Positions 7,742 to 14,022 of a DNA stretch of 14,910 bases are shown piece after piece. Numbering within the stretch: the first letter of the stretch is position 1; each line of letters starts with the position of its first letter. Below the pieces are notes generated by a model. That model saw nothing but the letters and a program-made list of their open reading frames with translations. It did not search any database and was not told the origin of the DNA. The stretch comes from CAYRHS01 sp964424125. GTDB lineage: Bacteria > Actinomycetota > Acidimicrobiia > IMCC26256 > JAOSJL01. Position numbers and translations under genes: made by a program. The stretch is taken from the NCBI GenBank assembly GCA_964424125.1, contig CAYRHS010000078.1, forward strand, positions 1 to 14,910, given 5' to 3'.

Positions 7742-9028
7742 ATGAGGATCACGACGGAGCAAATCGCCGAGGTCGAGTCCGATCGGGTGGCGGACCACGA
7801 GGCCGATCTCCGCGCGGTGGCCGACGTCGGAACCCGCCGAGGCGTCGACGTCGAGGCCGTGATCGAGGCGGTGCGACACTTCAGCGTTGCCGCGCCTTCG
7901 TGGGCGGTCGGCACCGGGGGGACGCGCTTCGGGCGCTTCCCCTCCGGCGGGGAGCCCCGCACCATCGAAGAGAAGATCGACGACGTCGCCGCGTTGCACG
8001 CGCTCACCGGCGCGAACCGGACCGTGAGCCTGCACGTGCCCTGGGACGATCCCGAGGATCCCGAGGCGCTGCACACGTATGCGCGCGAGGCGGGCATCGG
8101 CTTCGACGCCATGAACTCGAACACCTTTCAGGACAACTCGTCGACGACCGGCGACTTCGCCGTCTCCTACAAGTTCGGATCGATGGCCAACGCCGACGCC
8201 GCCGTTCGCAAGCAGGCCGTCGAGCACAATCTCGAGGTCATCGAGCTCGGCAAGCGACTCGGTGCGAACGCGCTCACCGTCTGGCTCGGCGACGGGATGA
8301 ACCATCCCGGTCAGGCCGACTTCCGGCGGCAGTTCGAGCGCGTCGCCGACTGCCTGCACCAGGTTCACGACGCCCTCCCCGACGGCTGGCGCCTGTTCAC
8401 CGAGCACAAGCCGTACGAGCCCGCGTTCTACTCCTCGGTGAACCCCGACTGGGGTTCCTCACTGCTCCTCGCGCAAGCCGCAGGCGCCCAGGCGCGCTGC
8501 CTCGTCGATCTCGGCCATCACCTCCCCAACACGAACATCGAACAGATCGTGAGCCGCCTCGCGATGGTGCGACGCCTCGGTGGGTTCCACTTCAACGATT
8601 CGAAGTACGGCGACGATGACCTCACCGTCGGATCCATCCACCCGTATCAGTTCTTCCTGATCGTCCTGGAGCTCGTGAAGATCGGCGACGGTGCGATGCC
8701 CGACCTCAGCTACATGATCGACGCGTCGCACAACCTCAAGGACCCACTCGAGGACCTGGCGCAGGCGACGGACCAGATCCAGGTCAGCATCGCCCAGGCG
8801 ATGCTCGTCGACCGCCCCGCGCTCGAGGCCGCTCAGGAGAGCAACGACCCCGCTCGGGCCGCGGAGGTGCTCCACGCCGCCTACCGCGCCGACGTGCGAC
8901 CGCTCGTCGCGGAGGCTCGACGGCGCAACGGTGCTGCGCTCGATCCGCTGACGGCCTTTCGCAGCATCGGGTACCGCAAGGAGATGACCCGCGAGCGCGG
9001 AGCAGGCTCGACCGCAATCGGGTTGTGA
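7742..9028 (+). CDS. rhaI: L-rhamnose isomerase (RhaI type)
   Basis: Predicted metal-dependent ketol isomerase converting L-rhamnose to L-rhamnulose; 428 residues, cytoplasmic, xylose-isomerase-like TIM barrel. Visible metal and substrate residues are Glu221 (TEHKPYEP), Asp256 and His259 (VDLGHH), His283 (GGFHFNDS) and Asp291 (KYGDDD). Glu221, Asp256, His259, His283 and Asp291 keep the same spacing as residues 219, 254, 257, 281 and 289 that I recall as ligands in the Pseudomonas stutzeri enzyme. ATG 7742 is chosen because GAGG at 7730-7733 lies 8 bases upstream; a GTG three codons earlier is in frame but would overlap that site. The 44-bp gap after rhaEW and 4-bp gap before rhaB indicate one operon. 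It is the RhaI rather than the E. coli RhaA type. Confidence 0.95.
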   Translation: MRITTEQIAEVESDRVADHEADLRAVADVGTRRGVDVEAVIEAVRHFSVAAPSWAVGTGGTRFGRFPSGGEPRTIEEKIDDVAALHALTGANRTVSLHVPWDDPEDPEALHTYAREAGIGFDAMNSNTFQDNSSTTGDFAVSYKFGSMANADAAVRKQAVEHNLEVIELGKRLGANALTVWLGDGMNHPGQADFRRQFERVADCLHQVHDALPDGWRLFTEHKPYEPAFYSSVNPDWGSSLLLAQAAGAQARCLVDLGHHLPNTNIEQIVSRLAMVRRLGGFHFNDSKYGDDDLTVGSIHPYQFFLIVLELVKIGDGAMPDLSYMIDASHNLKDPLEDLAQATDQIQVSIAQAMLVDRPALEAAQESNDPARAAEVLHAAYRADVRPLVAEARRRNGAALDPLTAFRSIGYRKEMTRERGAGSTAIGL

Positions 9029-9032
9029 GCCG

Positions 9033-10373
9033 TTGACCCCCTCACCGACGCGTGTCGCCGCTGTCGACCTCGGCGCGGGTTCGGTTCGCGTCTGCGTCAG
9101 CGATCTCGAAGCACGTCCGCCCCGCTACGAGGTCGTGCACCGCGTCTCCCACGAGCCCCGCCGACAGCCCGGGGACCGGCTCCGATGGGACTGGGACCGC
9201 ATCCGCGAGGCCGTGCTCGACGGATTGGAGCAGGCGGCGCACGCGCCGCTCGCATCGATCGGTGTCGACGCCTGGGGTGTCGACTACGGCCTGCTCGACG
9301 CGCAGGGCCAGCTCCTCGCCCCGCCGGTCTGCTACCGCGACGACCGCACGGCCCGCTATCACGAGCTGGTCGACCGGATCGGCGAACGACGGATGTTCGC
9401 GATCAACGGACTCCAGTGCATGCCCATCAACACGATCTTCCAGCTCGCGGCCGAGGACCGCTCGCTGCTCGACCGCGCGCGCCACGTCGTCACGTTGCCC
9501 GAGCTCGTCCTGTCGGAGCTCACCGGGACGATCACCGCGGAGATCAGCAGCGCCGGGACGACGGGGCTGGTCGACCAGTCGACCGGGTCCTGGAGCGACG
9601 AGCTCCTCGACACGGTCGACGTCCCAGCCAATCGGTTCCCGGAGATTTTGGCGCCCGGGACGCGAGCGGGGAACTGGAAGGGGATCCCGGTGCATCTGGT
9701 CGCCGGGCACGACACCGCCTCGGCGGTGGTCGGCATCGGAGCCGCCGAGGTAAACCCGACCTTCGTCTCCTCGGGGACCTGGCTGCTCGCGGGTCAGGAG
9801 CTCGACGCGCCCGTGCTCACCGATGACGCGCGTCGCGCCGGCTTCACGAACGAGTACGGCCCCGAGTCCACGACCCGTTTCCTGAAGAACGTGGCGGGGT
9901 TCTGGATCCTCGAGGAATGCCGACGCTCCTGGGGGAATCCGCCCGTGGGAGAGCTGCTCGCCGATGCCGACGACGGAGTCCTCGCCGTCCCGGCCGGTGC
10001 CTGCTTCGACGCCACCGATCAGCGCTTCCTGGCTCCCCGGGACATGGAGGCCGAGGTGCGCGCCGCGGCCGGGCTGACGAGGGAGGCGCCACGACCCACC
10101 GTCGTTGCGGTCATCATCGCTTCACTCGCCCGTACCGCGGCGAACGTGATCGCCGAGGCAACCGCCCTCTCCAGGACCCCCGTCGAGCGCGTCCATCTCG
10201 TCGGCGGCGGAGTGCGTGCGGCGCCCTTCGCGGCCGCGCTGCGGGAGTATGTCGACGCGCCACTGCGAGTCGGCAACCCCGAGTCGGCTGCACTCGGCAA
10301 CGCCCTGGTGCAGGGCATCGCGCTCGGATGCTGGGAGAATGTCGCGGCCGCCCGTAAGGAGCTCGTTGCGTGA
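9033..10373 (+). CDS. rhaB: L-rhamnulokinase (FGGY family)
   Basis: Phosphorylates L-rhamnulose to L-rhamnulose-1-phosphate with ATP; 446 residues, close to the E. coli enzyme. Motifs are the N-terminal phosphate loop VAAVDLGAGSVR (8-19), DAWGVDYGLLD (79-89), the catalytic base Asp227 in AGHDTASAV (224-232), SSGTW following it, and the C-terminal nucleotide-site segment HLVGGGVRAAPF with NPESAALGNA after it. The best start is TTG 9033, the only in-frame start codon that keeps the whole phosphate loop. No strong ribosome-binding site precedes it, so initiation probably relies on coupling to rhaI, whose stop is 4 bases upstream. Its own stop overlaps the regulator start by 4 bp. The sequence fits rhamnulokinase better than xylulokinase or glycerol kinase, and the neighbours agree. 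Confidence 0.94.
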   Translation: MTPSPTRVAAVDLGAGSVRVCVSDLEARPPRYEVVHRVSHEPRRQPGDRLRWDWDRIREAVLDGLEQAAHAPLASIGVDAWGVDYGLLDAQGQLLAPPVCYRDDRTARYHELVDRIGERRMFAINGLQCMPINTIFQLAAEDRSLLDRARHVVTLPELVLSELTGTITAEISSAGTTGLVDQSTGSWSDELLDTVDVPANRFPEILAPGTRAGNWKGIPVHLVAGHDTASAVVGIGAAEVNPTFVSSGTWLLAGQELDAPVLTDDARRAGFTNEYGPESTTRFLKNVAGFWILEECRRSWGNPPVGELLADADDGVLAVPAGACFDATDQRFLAPRDMEAEVRAAAGLTREAPRPTVVAVIIASLARTAANVIAEATALSRTPVERVHLVGGGVRAAPFAAALREYVDAPLRVGNPESAALGNALVQGIALGCWENVAAARKELVA

Positions 10374-11143
10374 CCCCGAGAGCCCGCCGCGCCGTCACCG
10401 AAACCCTCTCGTCTACCGCGCGGGAAGAGCGGATCTTCGAGCTGCTCGGCACCGACGGACAGGTGCAGATCTCCGGATTGGCCGCCGAGCTGGACGTCAG
10501 CGAGATGACGATTCGGCGAGATCTCGACCGCCTCGCCGCCGAGGGACGACTGCGGCGCGTGCGCGGAGGGGCGGTGGCGGTGGGTCCCGAGCCCTTCGCC
10601 CAGCGTCACGCGCGACATGCATTCGAGAAGGAGCGCATCGCCGACAAGCTCCTCGACCTCGTCGGAGACACGGGTGCGATCGCCATGGATGCGTCGACCA
10701 CGGTGCAGCGCCTTGCCCGCCGTGTCGGCGGGAGAGAGCTGACGATCCTCACGAACGGTCCCGACACGTTCACGACGCTCCAAGAGCAGGAGGGCGTGAC
10801 CGCGATCCTCACCGGAGGAGAGCTCGATCGGCGCACGGGTTCGCTCGTCGGCCCAATCGCGTGCCGTTCCACGCGAGATCTCGTGATGCGGCGCGCCTTC
10901 CTCTCCGCGAGCGCGCTCGACCCGGAGAACGGCACCACCGAGCAGACGCTCGAGGACGCCGAGGTGAAGATCGCGATCGTGGAAGCTTCGACGTCGGTCG
11001 TGCTCGCGGTGGACCACACGAAGCTCGGGGGTCACTCGATCGCCCGCTGCCTGCCGCTGTCGCGCATCGAAATGCTCGTCACCGACCTGGATCCCGAAGA
11101 CGCGCGCCTCGACGCTTACCGCGACCGCTGCGAGATCCTCTGA
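10370..11143 (+). CDS. DeoR-family transcriptional regulator, probable rhamnose repressor
   Basis: A 257-residue regulator. The N-terminal DeoR winged helix-turn-helix (about 18-72) includes VSEMTIRRDLDRL (43-55) and the wing RVRGGAV (63-69). The C-terminal DeoRC sugar-phosphate sensor domain (about 85-245) has the phosphate-binding-type DAST (107-110), LTNGPDT (127-133) and LTGGELDRRTGSLVGP (147-162). The GTG start at 10370 overlaps the rhaB stop as GTGA and has AAGGAG at 10356-10361. As last gene of the rhamnose operon it is the natural candidate to bind the palindromes at 5600-5623 and 12413-12436, released by a phosphorylated pathway intermediate such as rhamnulose-1-phosphate. Ligand and targets are inferred. 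DeoR-type RhaR proteins are known from other bacteria, so the name rhaR would be reasonable but unproven. Confidence 0.9.
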   Translation: MTPRARRAVTETLSSTAREERIFELLGTDGQVQISGLAAELDVSEMTIRRDLDRLAAEGRLRRVRGGAVAVGPEPFAQRHARHAFEKERIADKLLDLVGDTGAIAMDASTTVQRLARRVGGRELTILTNGPDTFTTLQEQEGVTAILTGGELDRRTGSLVGPIACRSTRDLVMRRAFLSASALDPENGTTEQTLEDAEVKIAIVEASTSVVLAVDHTKLGGHSIARCLPLSRIEMLVTDLDPEDARLDAYRDRCEIL

Positions 11144-11145
11144 AG

Positions 11146-11161
11146 GCCCCCGTCAGGGGGC
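11146..11161. terminator. Hairpin between convergent regulator and lactate dehydrogenase genes
   Basis: GCCCCC (11146-11151) and GGGGGC (11156-11161) form a perfect 6-bp G:C stem around a 4-base GTCA loop. It begins 2 bases after the regulator stop, and the loop contains the stop codon of the opposing gene (11153-11155). The convergent gap is only 9 bp, so this stem could stop transcription from both sides. No T-run follows on either strand, so it is not a standard intrinsic terminator. Confidence 0.4.
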
Positions 11162-12406
11162 GTCGGCCTCCACCAGATCGGGGGTCAGGTCGGCGACGCA
11201 GCCGGCGCCGAGGAGCGCCATCGTCCTGCGGATGCCGGCGTCGAAGAGGTCCAGGACCCAATCGACGCCGCGCTCACCACCGGCACCGAGGCCGTAGAGG
11301 TACGCGCGGCCGACGGTGCACGCAGTCGCGCCGAGGGCCACGGCCTTCACGACGTCACGTCCTCGACGAACGCCGCCGTCGCAGATGATCTCGACCCTCC
11401 CTCCCACCGCGGCCGCGACCGGCGAGACGAGGTGGAGCGGCGTGGGCGCGAGGTCGAGTTGGCGGCCGCCGTGATTCGAGAGGGCGATGGCTTCGGCGCC
11501 CGCGTCGGCGGCGAGCAAAGCATCCTCCACGGTCTGGATTCCCTTGACGATCACGGGACCCGACCAGATCGAGCGCAGCCAACGGACGTCCTCCCAGGAG
11601 AGCGAGGGATCGAACTGGCTGTCGATGTACTCGGCGACCGACATCGCGTCGCTCCCGTCCGCGCCGCTGCGGCCGGCGACGTTCGCGAACTGGATCGGCT
11701 CCGCCCGAACGAAGTCCCACGTCCAGGCGGGGTGGAAGATCCCGTCCACGATGGTGTCGAGACCAAGCTTCGGCGGAAGGGTGAACCCGCGTCGGACGTC
11801 GCGCTCTCGCCGACCTGTCATCGCCGTGTCGGCGGTCAGCACGAGCGCTTCGTAACCAGCTGCGGCCGCGCGTTCGACCATTTCCTCGACCAGTCCTCGG
11901 TCCTTCCAGACGTAGACCTGGAACCATTTCGGTCCCTCGCTCACGGCCGCGACCTCTTCGATCGAGCGGGTGCTGAGCGTCGAGAGCGCGTACGGCAGGT
12001 GCGCACGAGCGGCCGCGCGGGCAACGGCGAGCTCCCCGTCGGGATCCGCGATTCTGTTGAAGCCGGTCGGAGCGAGCGCGAGCGGAATCGGGAGCCGGCG
12101 CCCGAGCAGCGTCGTCGACGGGTCGATGGACGAGACGCCGCGCAGGACACGGGGACGGAACCGGCGCCGACGAAAGGCCTCAACGTTCCCGGCCAGCGTG
12201 ATCTCGTCCTCGGCCCCGCCGTCGATGTAGTCGAAGACGCCGGCGGGCAGCCTTCGCTTCGCGAGCCTTCGGAGGTCCGCCACGTCGGCTGCGGTCCGCA
12301 ACCGCCGCTCGACGGAGTCGAGCTCGATCGGCCGGAATCGCAGCACCGAGCGCACGGTGGCCACGACCTCGCGCAGCCGGAGGAGGAGACGGCTCAGGAA
12401 CGTCAT
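11153..12406 (-). CDS. lldD: FMN-dependent alpha-hydroxy-acid dehydrogenase, probable L-lactate dehydrogenase
   Basis: Predicted to oxidise L-lactate to pyruvate with FMN; 417 residues, TIM barrel. Family residues are Tyr60 in FDYIDGGAEDE (58-68), LAPTGFNR (111-118), STLSTRSIEE (142-151), WFQVYVWKD (161-169), Lys288 in VIVKGIQ, and the active-site SNHGGRQLD (310-318) with base His312 and Arg315. The FMN phosphate region ICDGGVRRGRDV (341-352) follows. The start is uncertain: ATG 12406 gives the usual N-terminal length, ATG 12415 would add three residues, and neither has a good ribosome-binding site. It is convergent with the regulator gene. Product L-lactate from RhaEW would be its substrate, and the operator-like palindrome at 12413-12436 is shared with the rhamnose operon. 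Related 2-hydroxy-acid oxidases cannot be excluded by sequence alone. Confidence 0.88.
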   Translation of the reverse strand: MTFLSRLLLRLREVVATVRSVLRFRPIELDSVERRLRTAADVADLRRLAKRRLPAGVFDYIDGGAEDEITLAGNVEAFRRRRFRPRVLRGVSSIDPSTTLLGRRLPIPLALAPTGFNRIADPDGELAVARAAARAHLPYALSTLSTRSIEEVAAVSEGPKWFQVYVWKDRGLVEEMVERAAAAGYEALVLTADTAMTGRRERDVRRGFTLPPKLGLDTIVDGIFHPAWTWDFVRAEPIQFANVAGRSGADGSDAMSVAEYIDSQFDPSLSWEDVRWLRSIWSGPVIVKGIQTVEDALLAADAGAEAIALSNHGGRQLDLAPTPLHLVSPVAAAVGGRVEIICDGGVRRGRDVVKAVALGATACTVGRAYLYGLGAGGERGVDWVLDLFDAGIRRTMALLGAGCVADLTPDLVEADAP

Positions 12407-12412
12407 TTGTAG

Positions 12413-12436
12413 CATTCTGTGAGTTCCCACGGATCC
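12413..12436. promoter_or_regulatory. Putative operator copy upstream of lldD
   Basis: Second copy of the palindromic element seen at 5600-5623. Bases 12413-12426 (CATTCTGTGAGTTC) are identical to it. The right half differs but keeps the dyad with the same centre: TTC and GTG on the left mirror CAC and GA on the right, with pairs 12416/12433, 12417/12432, 12419/12430, 12420/12429, 12421/12428 and 12423/12426. It begins 7 bases upstream of the preferred lldD ATG and overlaps the alternative ATG at 12415. It also lies about 80 bases upstream of the first lipoprotein gene on the other strand, so either or both genes could be controlled. Confidence 0.5.
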
Positions 12437-12484
12437 TTGCAACCACGACCACGGCTCCTGATGCCGCGCCGTTCTGTAGGAGCC

Positions 12485-12498
12485 CTCGCTTCGGCGAG
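12485..12498 (+). other. Small TTCG-loop hairpin in the leader of the first lipoprotein gene
   Basis: CTCGC (12485-12489) and GCGAG (12494-12498) form a perfect 5-bp stem closed by TTCG, an unusually stable RNA tetraloop. It sits 17 bases before ATG 12516, just upstream of the GGGGAG ribosome-binding site (12503-12508). It could affect leader stability or be a chance feature of GC-rich DNA. The rest of the 109-bp gap (12407-12515) holds the palindrome at 12413-12436 and no promoter I could support. Confidence 0.3.
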
Positions 12499-12515
12499 CG
12501 ACGGGGAGTCCCGCC

Positions 12516-13220
12516 ATGACGCGAACGATGCGGTGGCTCGTGGCGGCGCTGGCCTGTGCCCTGGCGTTCGCCGCGTGCGACACGAACGAGGACACCGAGG
12601 CCCCGGAGGGCGACGGGTCGACCGAGGAGGCCGCGTACACCTCGGAAGCGTGGACGGCCGACGTCAACCAGATCTGCGAGGAGATCGCCGCGGACATGGC
12701 CGCGGAACCGGCACCGCAGCCGACCGGGCCCCGGACCGAGGACGAGATCTTCGCCGGCTTCTCGGACGCGTACGCGGCCCTGCAGGACGAGCTCACGCAG
12801 ATCGAGGCGCTGGAGATCCCCGAGGACAACCCCGAAGCGGTGGAGGACTTCCTCGCCACGTACCACGAGACCGAGAAGACGTTCGGGGCCGCGCTCGAAC
12901 CCGGCACGGTCGACGAGTTCAACACGCAGCTCGGCGCACTCGATGAGCAGCTGCAAGAACTCGACCACGAGTCTGACGTCGTCGGGGTGTCCGCGTGCGG
13001 GCCGAAGTCGCCCGGGGCGCAGTTCAGGGCGACGCTCCGAGCGGACGGCACGTTCACGGACGCGGAAGCGGACTGCATCTGGGACGCGATCGTCGAGTAC
13101 GCAGAGCGCAACCAGATCGACGACTGGATGAACCTCGAGTTCTTGGATTTCGAGATCTTCCAGCAGCTCACCATGCAGTGCCTCCCTCCCGAACGGAACG
13201 CCGAGGTCTTCGGCAGCTAG
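12516..13220 (+). CDS. Predicted lipoprotein of unknown function, paralogue 1
   Basis: A 234-residue secreted lipoprotein I do not recognise. Residues 1-20 form a signal peptide (MTRTMR, hydrophobic core to AFAA) ending at lipobox Cys21. An acidic, low-complexity stretch (22-46) acts as a tether. The mature domain is rich in Glu, Asp and Ala and probably helical, with landmarks PAPQPTGPRTEDEI, FSDAYAALQDE (82-92), IPEDNPEAVE (101-110), a conserved CGPKS (161-165) and EADCIWDAIVEYAERN (184-199). Four cysteines besides the lipid one (54, 161, 187, 222) all recur in the next gene, suggesting two disulfides outside the membrane. ATG 12516 has GGGGAG at 12503-12508; an in-frame ATG at 12528 would also leave a workable signal. 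It is followed 36 bp later by its paralogue. Function could be ligand binding or envelope structure; nothing visible decides. Confidence 0.85.
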   Translation: MTRTMRWLVAALACALAFAACDTNEDTEAPEGDGSTEEAAYTSEAWTADVNQICEEIAADMAAEPAPQPTGPRTEDEIFAGFSDAYAALQDELTQIEALEIPEDNPEAVEDFLATYHETEKTFGAALEPGTVDEFNTQLGALDEQLQELDHESDVVGVSACGPKSPGAQFRATLRADGTFTDAEADCIWDAIVEYAERNQIDDWMNLEFLDFEIFQQLTMQCLPPERNAEVFGS

Positions 13221-13256
13221 CTCCGATCGGCCGACCCGGGAAGGAGTCCGGACGCG

Positions 13257-13991
13257 ATGCGAACGACGCGGTGGCTCGTGGCACTCCTCGCCTGCGCCCT
13301 GGTGTTCGGCGCGTGCCAATCGGGGAGCGACACCGAGTCGGAAGACGCCGAGGACGAGTCCTCCGGGGTGTCCGAGATCCCGGTACCCGTCTTCCCGGAC
13401 TGGGTCGACGAGGTCAACCGCATCTGCAAGGAGATCGCCGACGCGAACGCACCGGAACCGGCACCGCAGCCGACCCGGCCCCGGACCGAGGAGGAGATCC
13501 TCGCCGACTTCTCCGACGCGTACGCGGCGTTGCAGGACGAACACGCGCAGATAGAAGTGGTGGAGATCCCCGAGGACAACGCGGAGGCGGTGGAGGGCTA
13601 CTTGGCGACGTACCGCGAGACCGAGGAGGTGTTCGGGGCCGCGCTCGAGTCCGGAACGGTCGACGCGTTCAACGCCGAGCTCGGCCGCGTCGACCAGCAG
13701 CTCCAGGAACTCGACGCCGTGTCGGAGGACCTCGGGCTCTCCGACTGCGGGCCGAAGTCGATCTCTGCCCAGTTCGCGGCCGCACTCGCCGACCAGGGAT
13801 TCACGCCAGAGGAAGCGGACTGCATCTCCAGGGCGGTCATCGAGTACGCGGCGCGCAACGAGATCGACGACCCCCTGTACGTCACGATCAGCACTCCCGA
13901 GGTGCTCCAAGAGATCCTCGGCGACTGCCTGACCGATGAACGGATCGCCGAGCTGAACGCGAGCTCAGGGCTCAGTCATCCCTCCCGCTGA
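13257..13991 (+). CDS. Predicted lipoprotein of unknown function, paralogue 2
   Basis: A 244-residue lipoprotein paralogous to the gene just upstream. The signal peptide (1-19, MRTTRWLVALLACALVFGA) ends at lipobox Cys20. An acidic Ser/Glu/Asp tether (21-45) is longer than in paralogue 1. The mature domain keeps EPAPQPTRPRTEEEI (67-81), FSDAYAALQDE (85-95), IPEDNAEAVE (104-113), CGPKS (164-168) and EADC (186-189), and the same four non-lipid cysteines (57, 164, 189, 224). The C-terminus has about 10 extra residues. ATG 13257 is supported by AAGGAG at 13241-13246, 10 bases upstream. Only 36 bp separate it from paralogue 1, with no terminator-like hairpin seen, so the pair is probably co-transcribed. 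It converges on the transporter gene at 14023 with a 31-bp gap. The function is unknown to me. Confidence 0.85.
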   Translation: MRTTRWLVALLACALVFGACQSGSDTESEDAEDESSGVSEIPVPVFPDWVDEVNRICKEIADANAPEPAPQPTRPRTEEEILADFSDAYAALQDEHAQIEVVEIPEDNAEAVEGYLATYRETEEVFGAALESGTVDAFNAELGRVDQQLQELDAVSEDLGLSDCGPKSISAQFAAALADQGFTPEEADCISRAVIEYAARNEIDDPLYVTISTPEVLQEILGDCLTDERIAELNASSGLSHPSR

Positions 13992-14022
13992 CCTCGCGGC
14001 TTCGTACGCGCGCAGGCCGGTA

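Larger units (their letters stand above)
12516..13991 (+). repeat. Tandem gene duplication (two paralogous lipoprotein genes)
   Basis: The two adjacent genes are similar at DNA as well as protein level. Near-identical stretches include the signal-peptide region (around 12528 and 13264), the segment coding for EPAPQPT and PRTE (around 12704-12740 and 13452-13490), and the DCI to NxIDD region (around 13072-13125 and 13819-13870). They diverge in the acidic tether and at the C-terminus. This indicates a local duplication followed by divergence, with both copies still open reading frames with intact lipoboxes. Confidence 0.8.

Noticed and set aside
12406..12411. TACAAA on the minus strand before lldD, the same hexamer as the proposed liv -10 box
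   Set aside because: It includes the A of the preferred ATG, has no -35 partner at the right spacing, and its position relative to the palindrome differs from the liv case. Probably chance.
12472..12480. TTCTGTAGG resembling the start of the palindrome core, upstream of the first lipoprotein
   Set aside because: Only six contiguous bases match and no dyad surrounds it.
12407..13910. Minus-strand extension of the lldD frame to 13174 and a 576-codon minus-strand frame opposite the lipoproteins
   Set aside because: Both are antisense to the lipoprotein genes, which have signal peptides, lipoboxes and paralogy. LldD homology begins near 12406.
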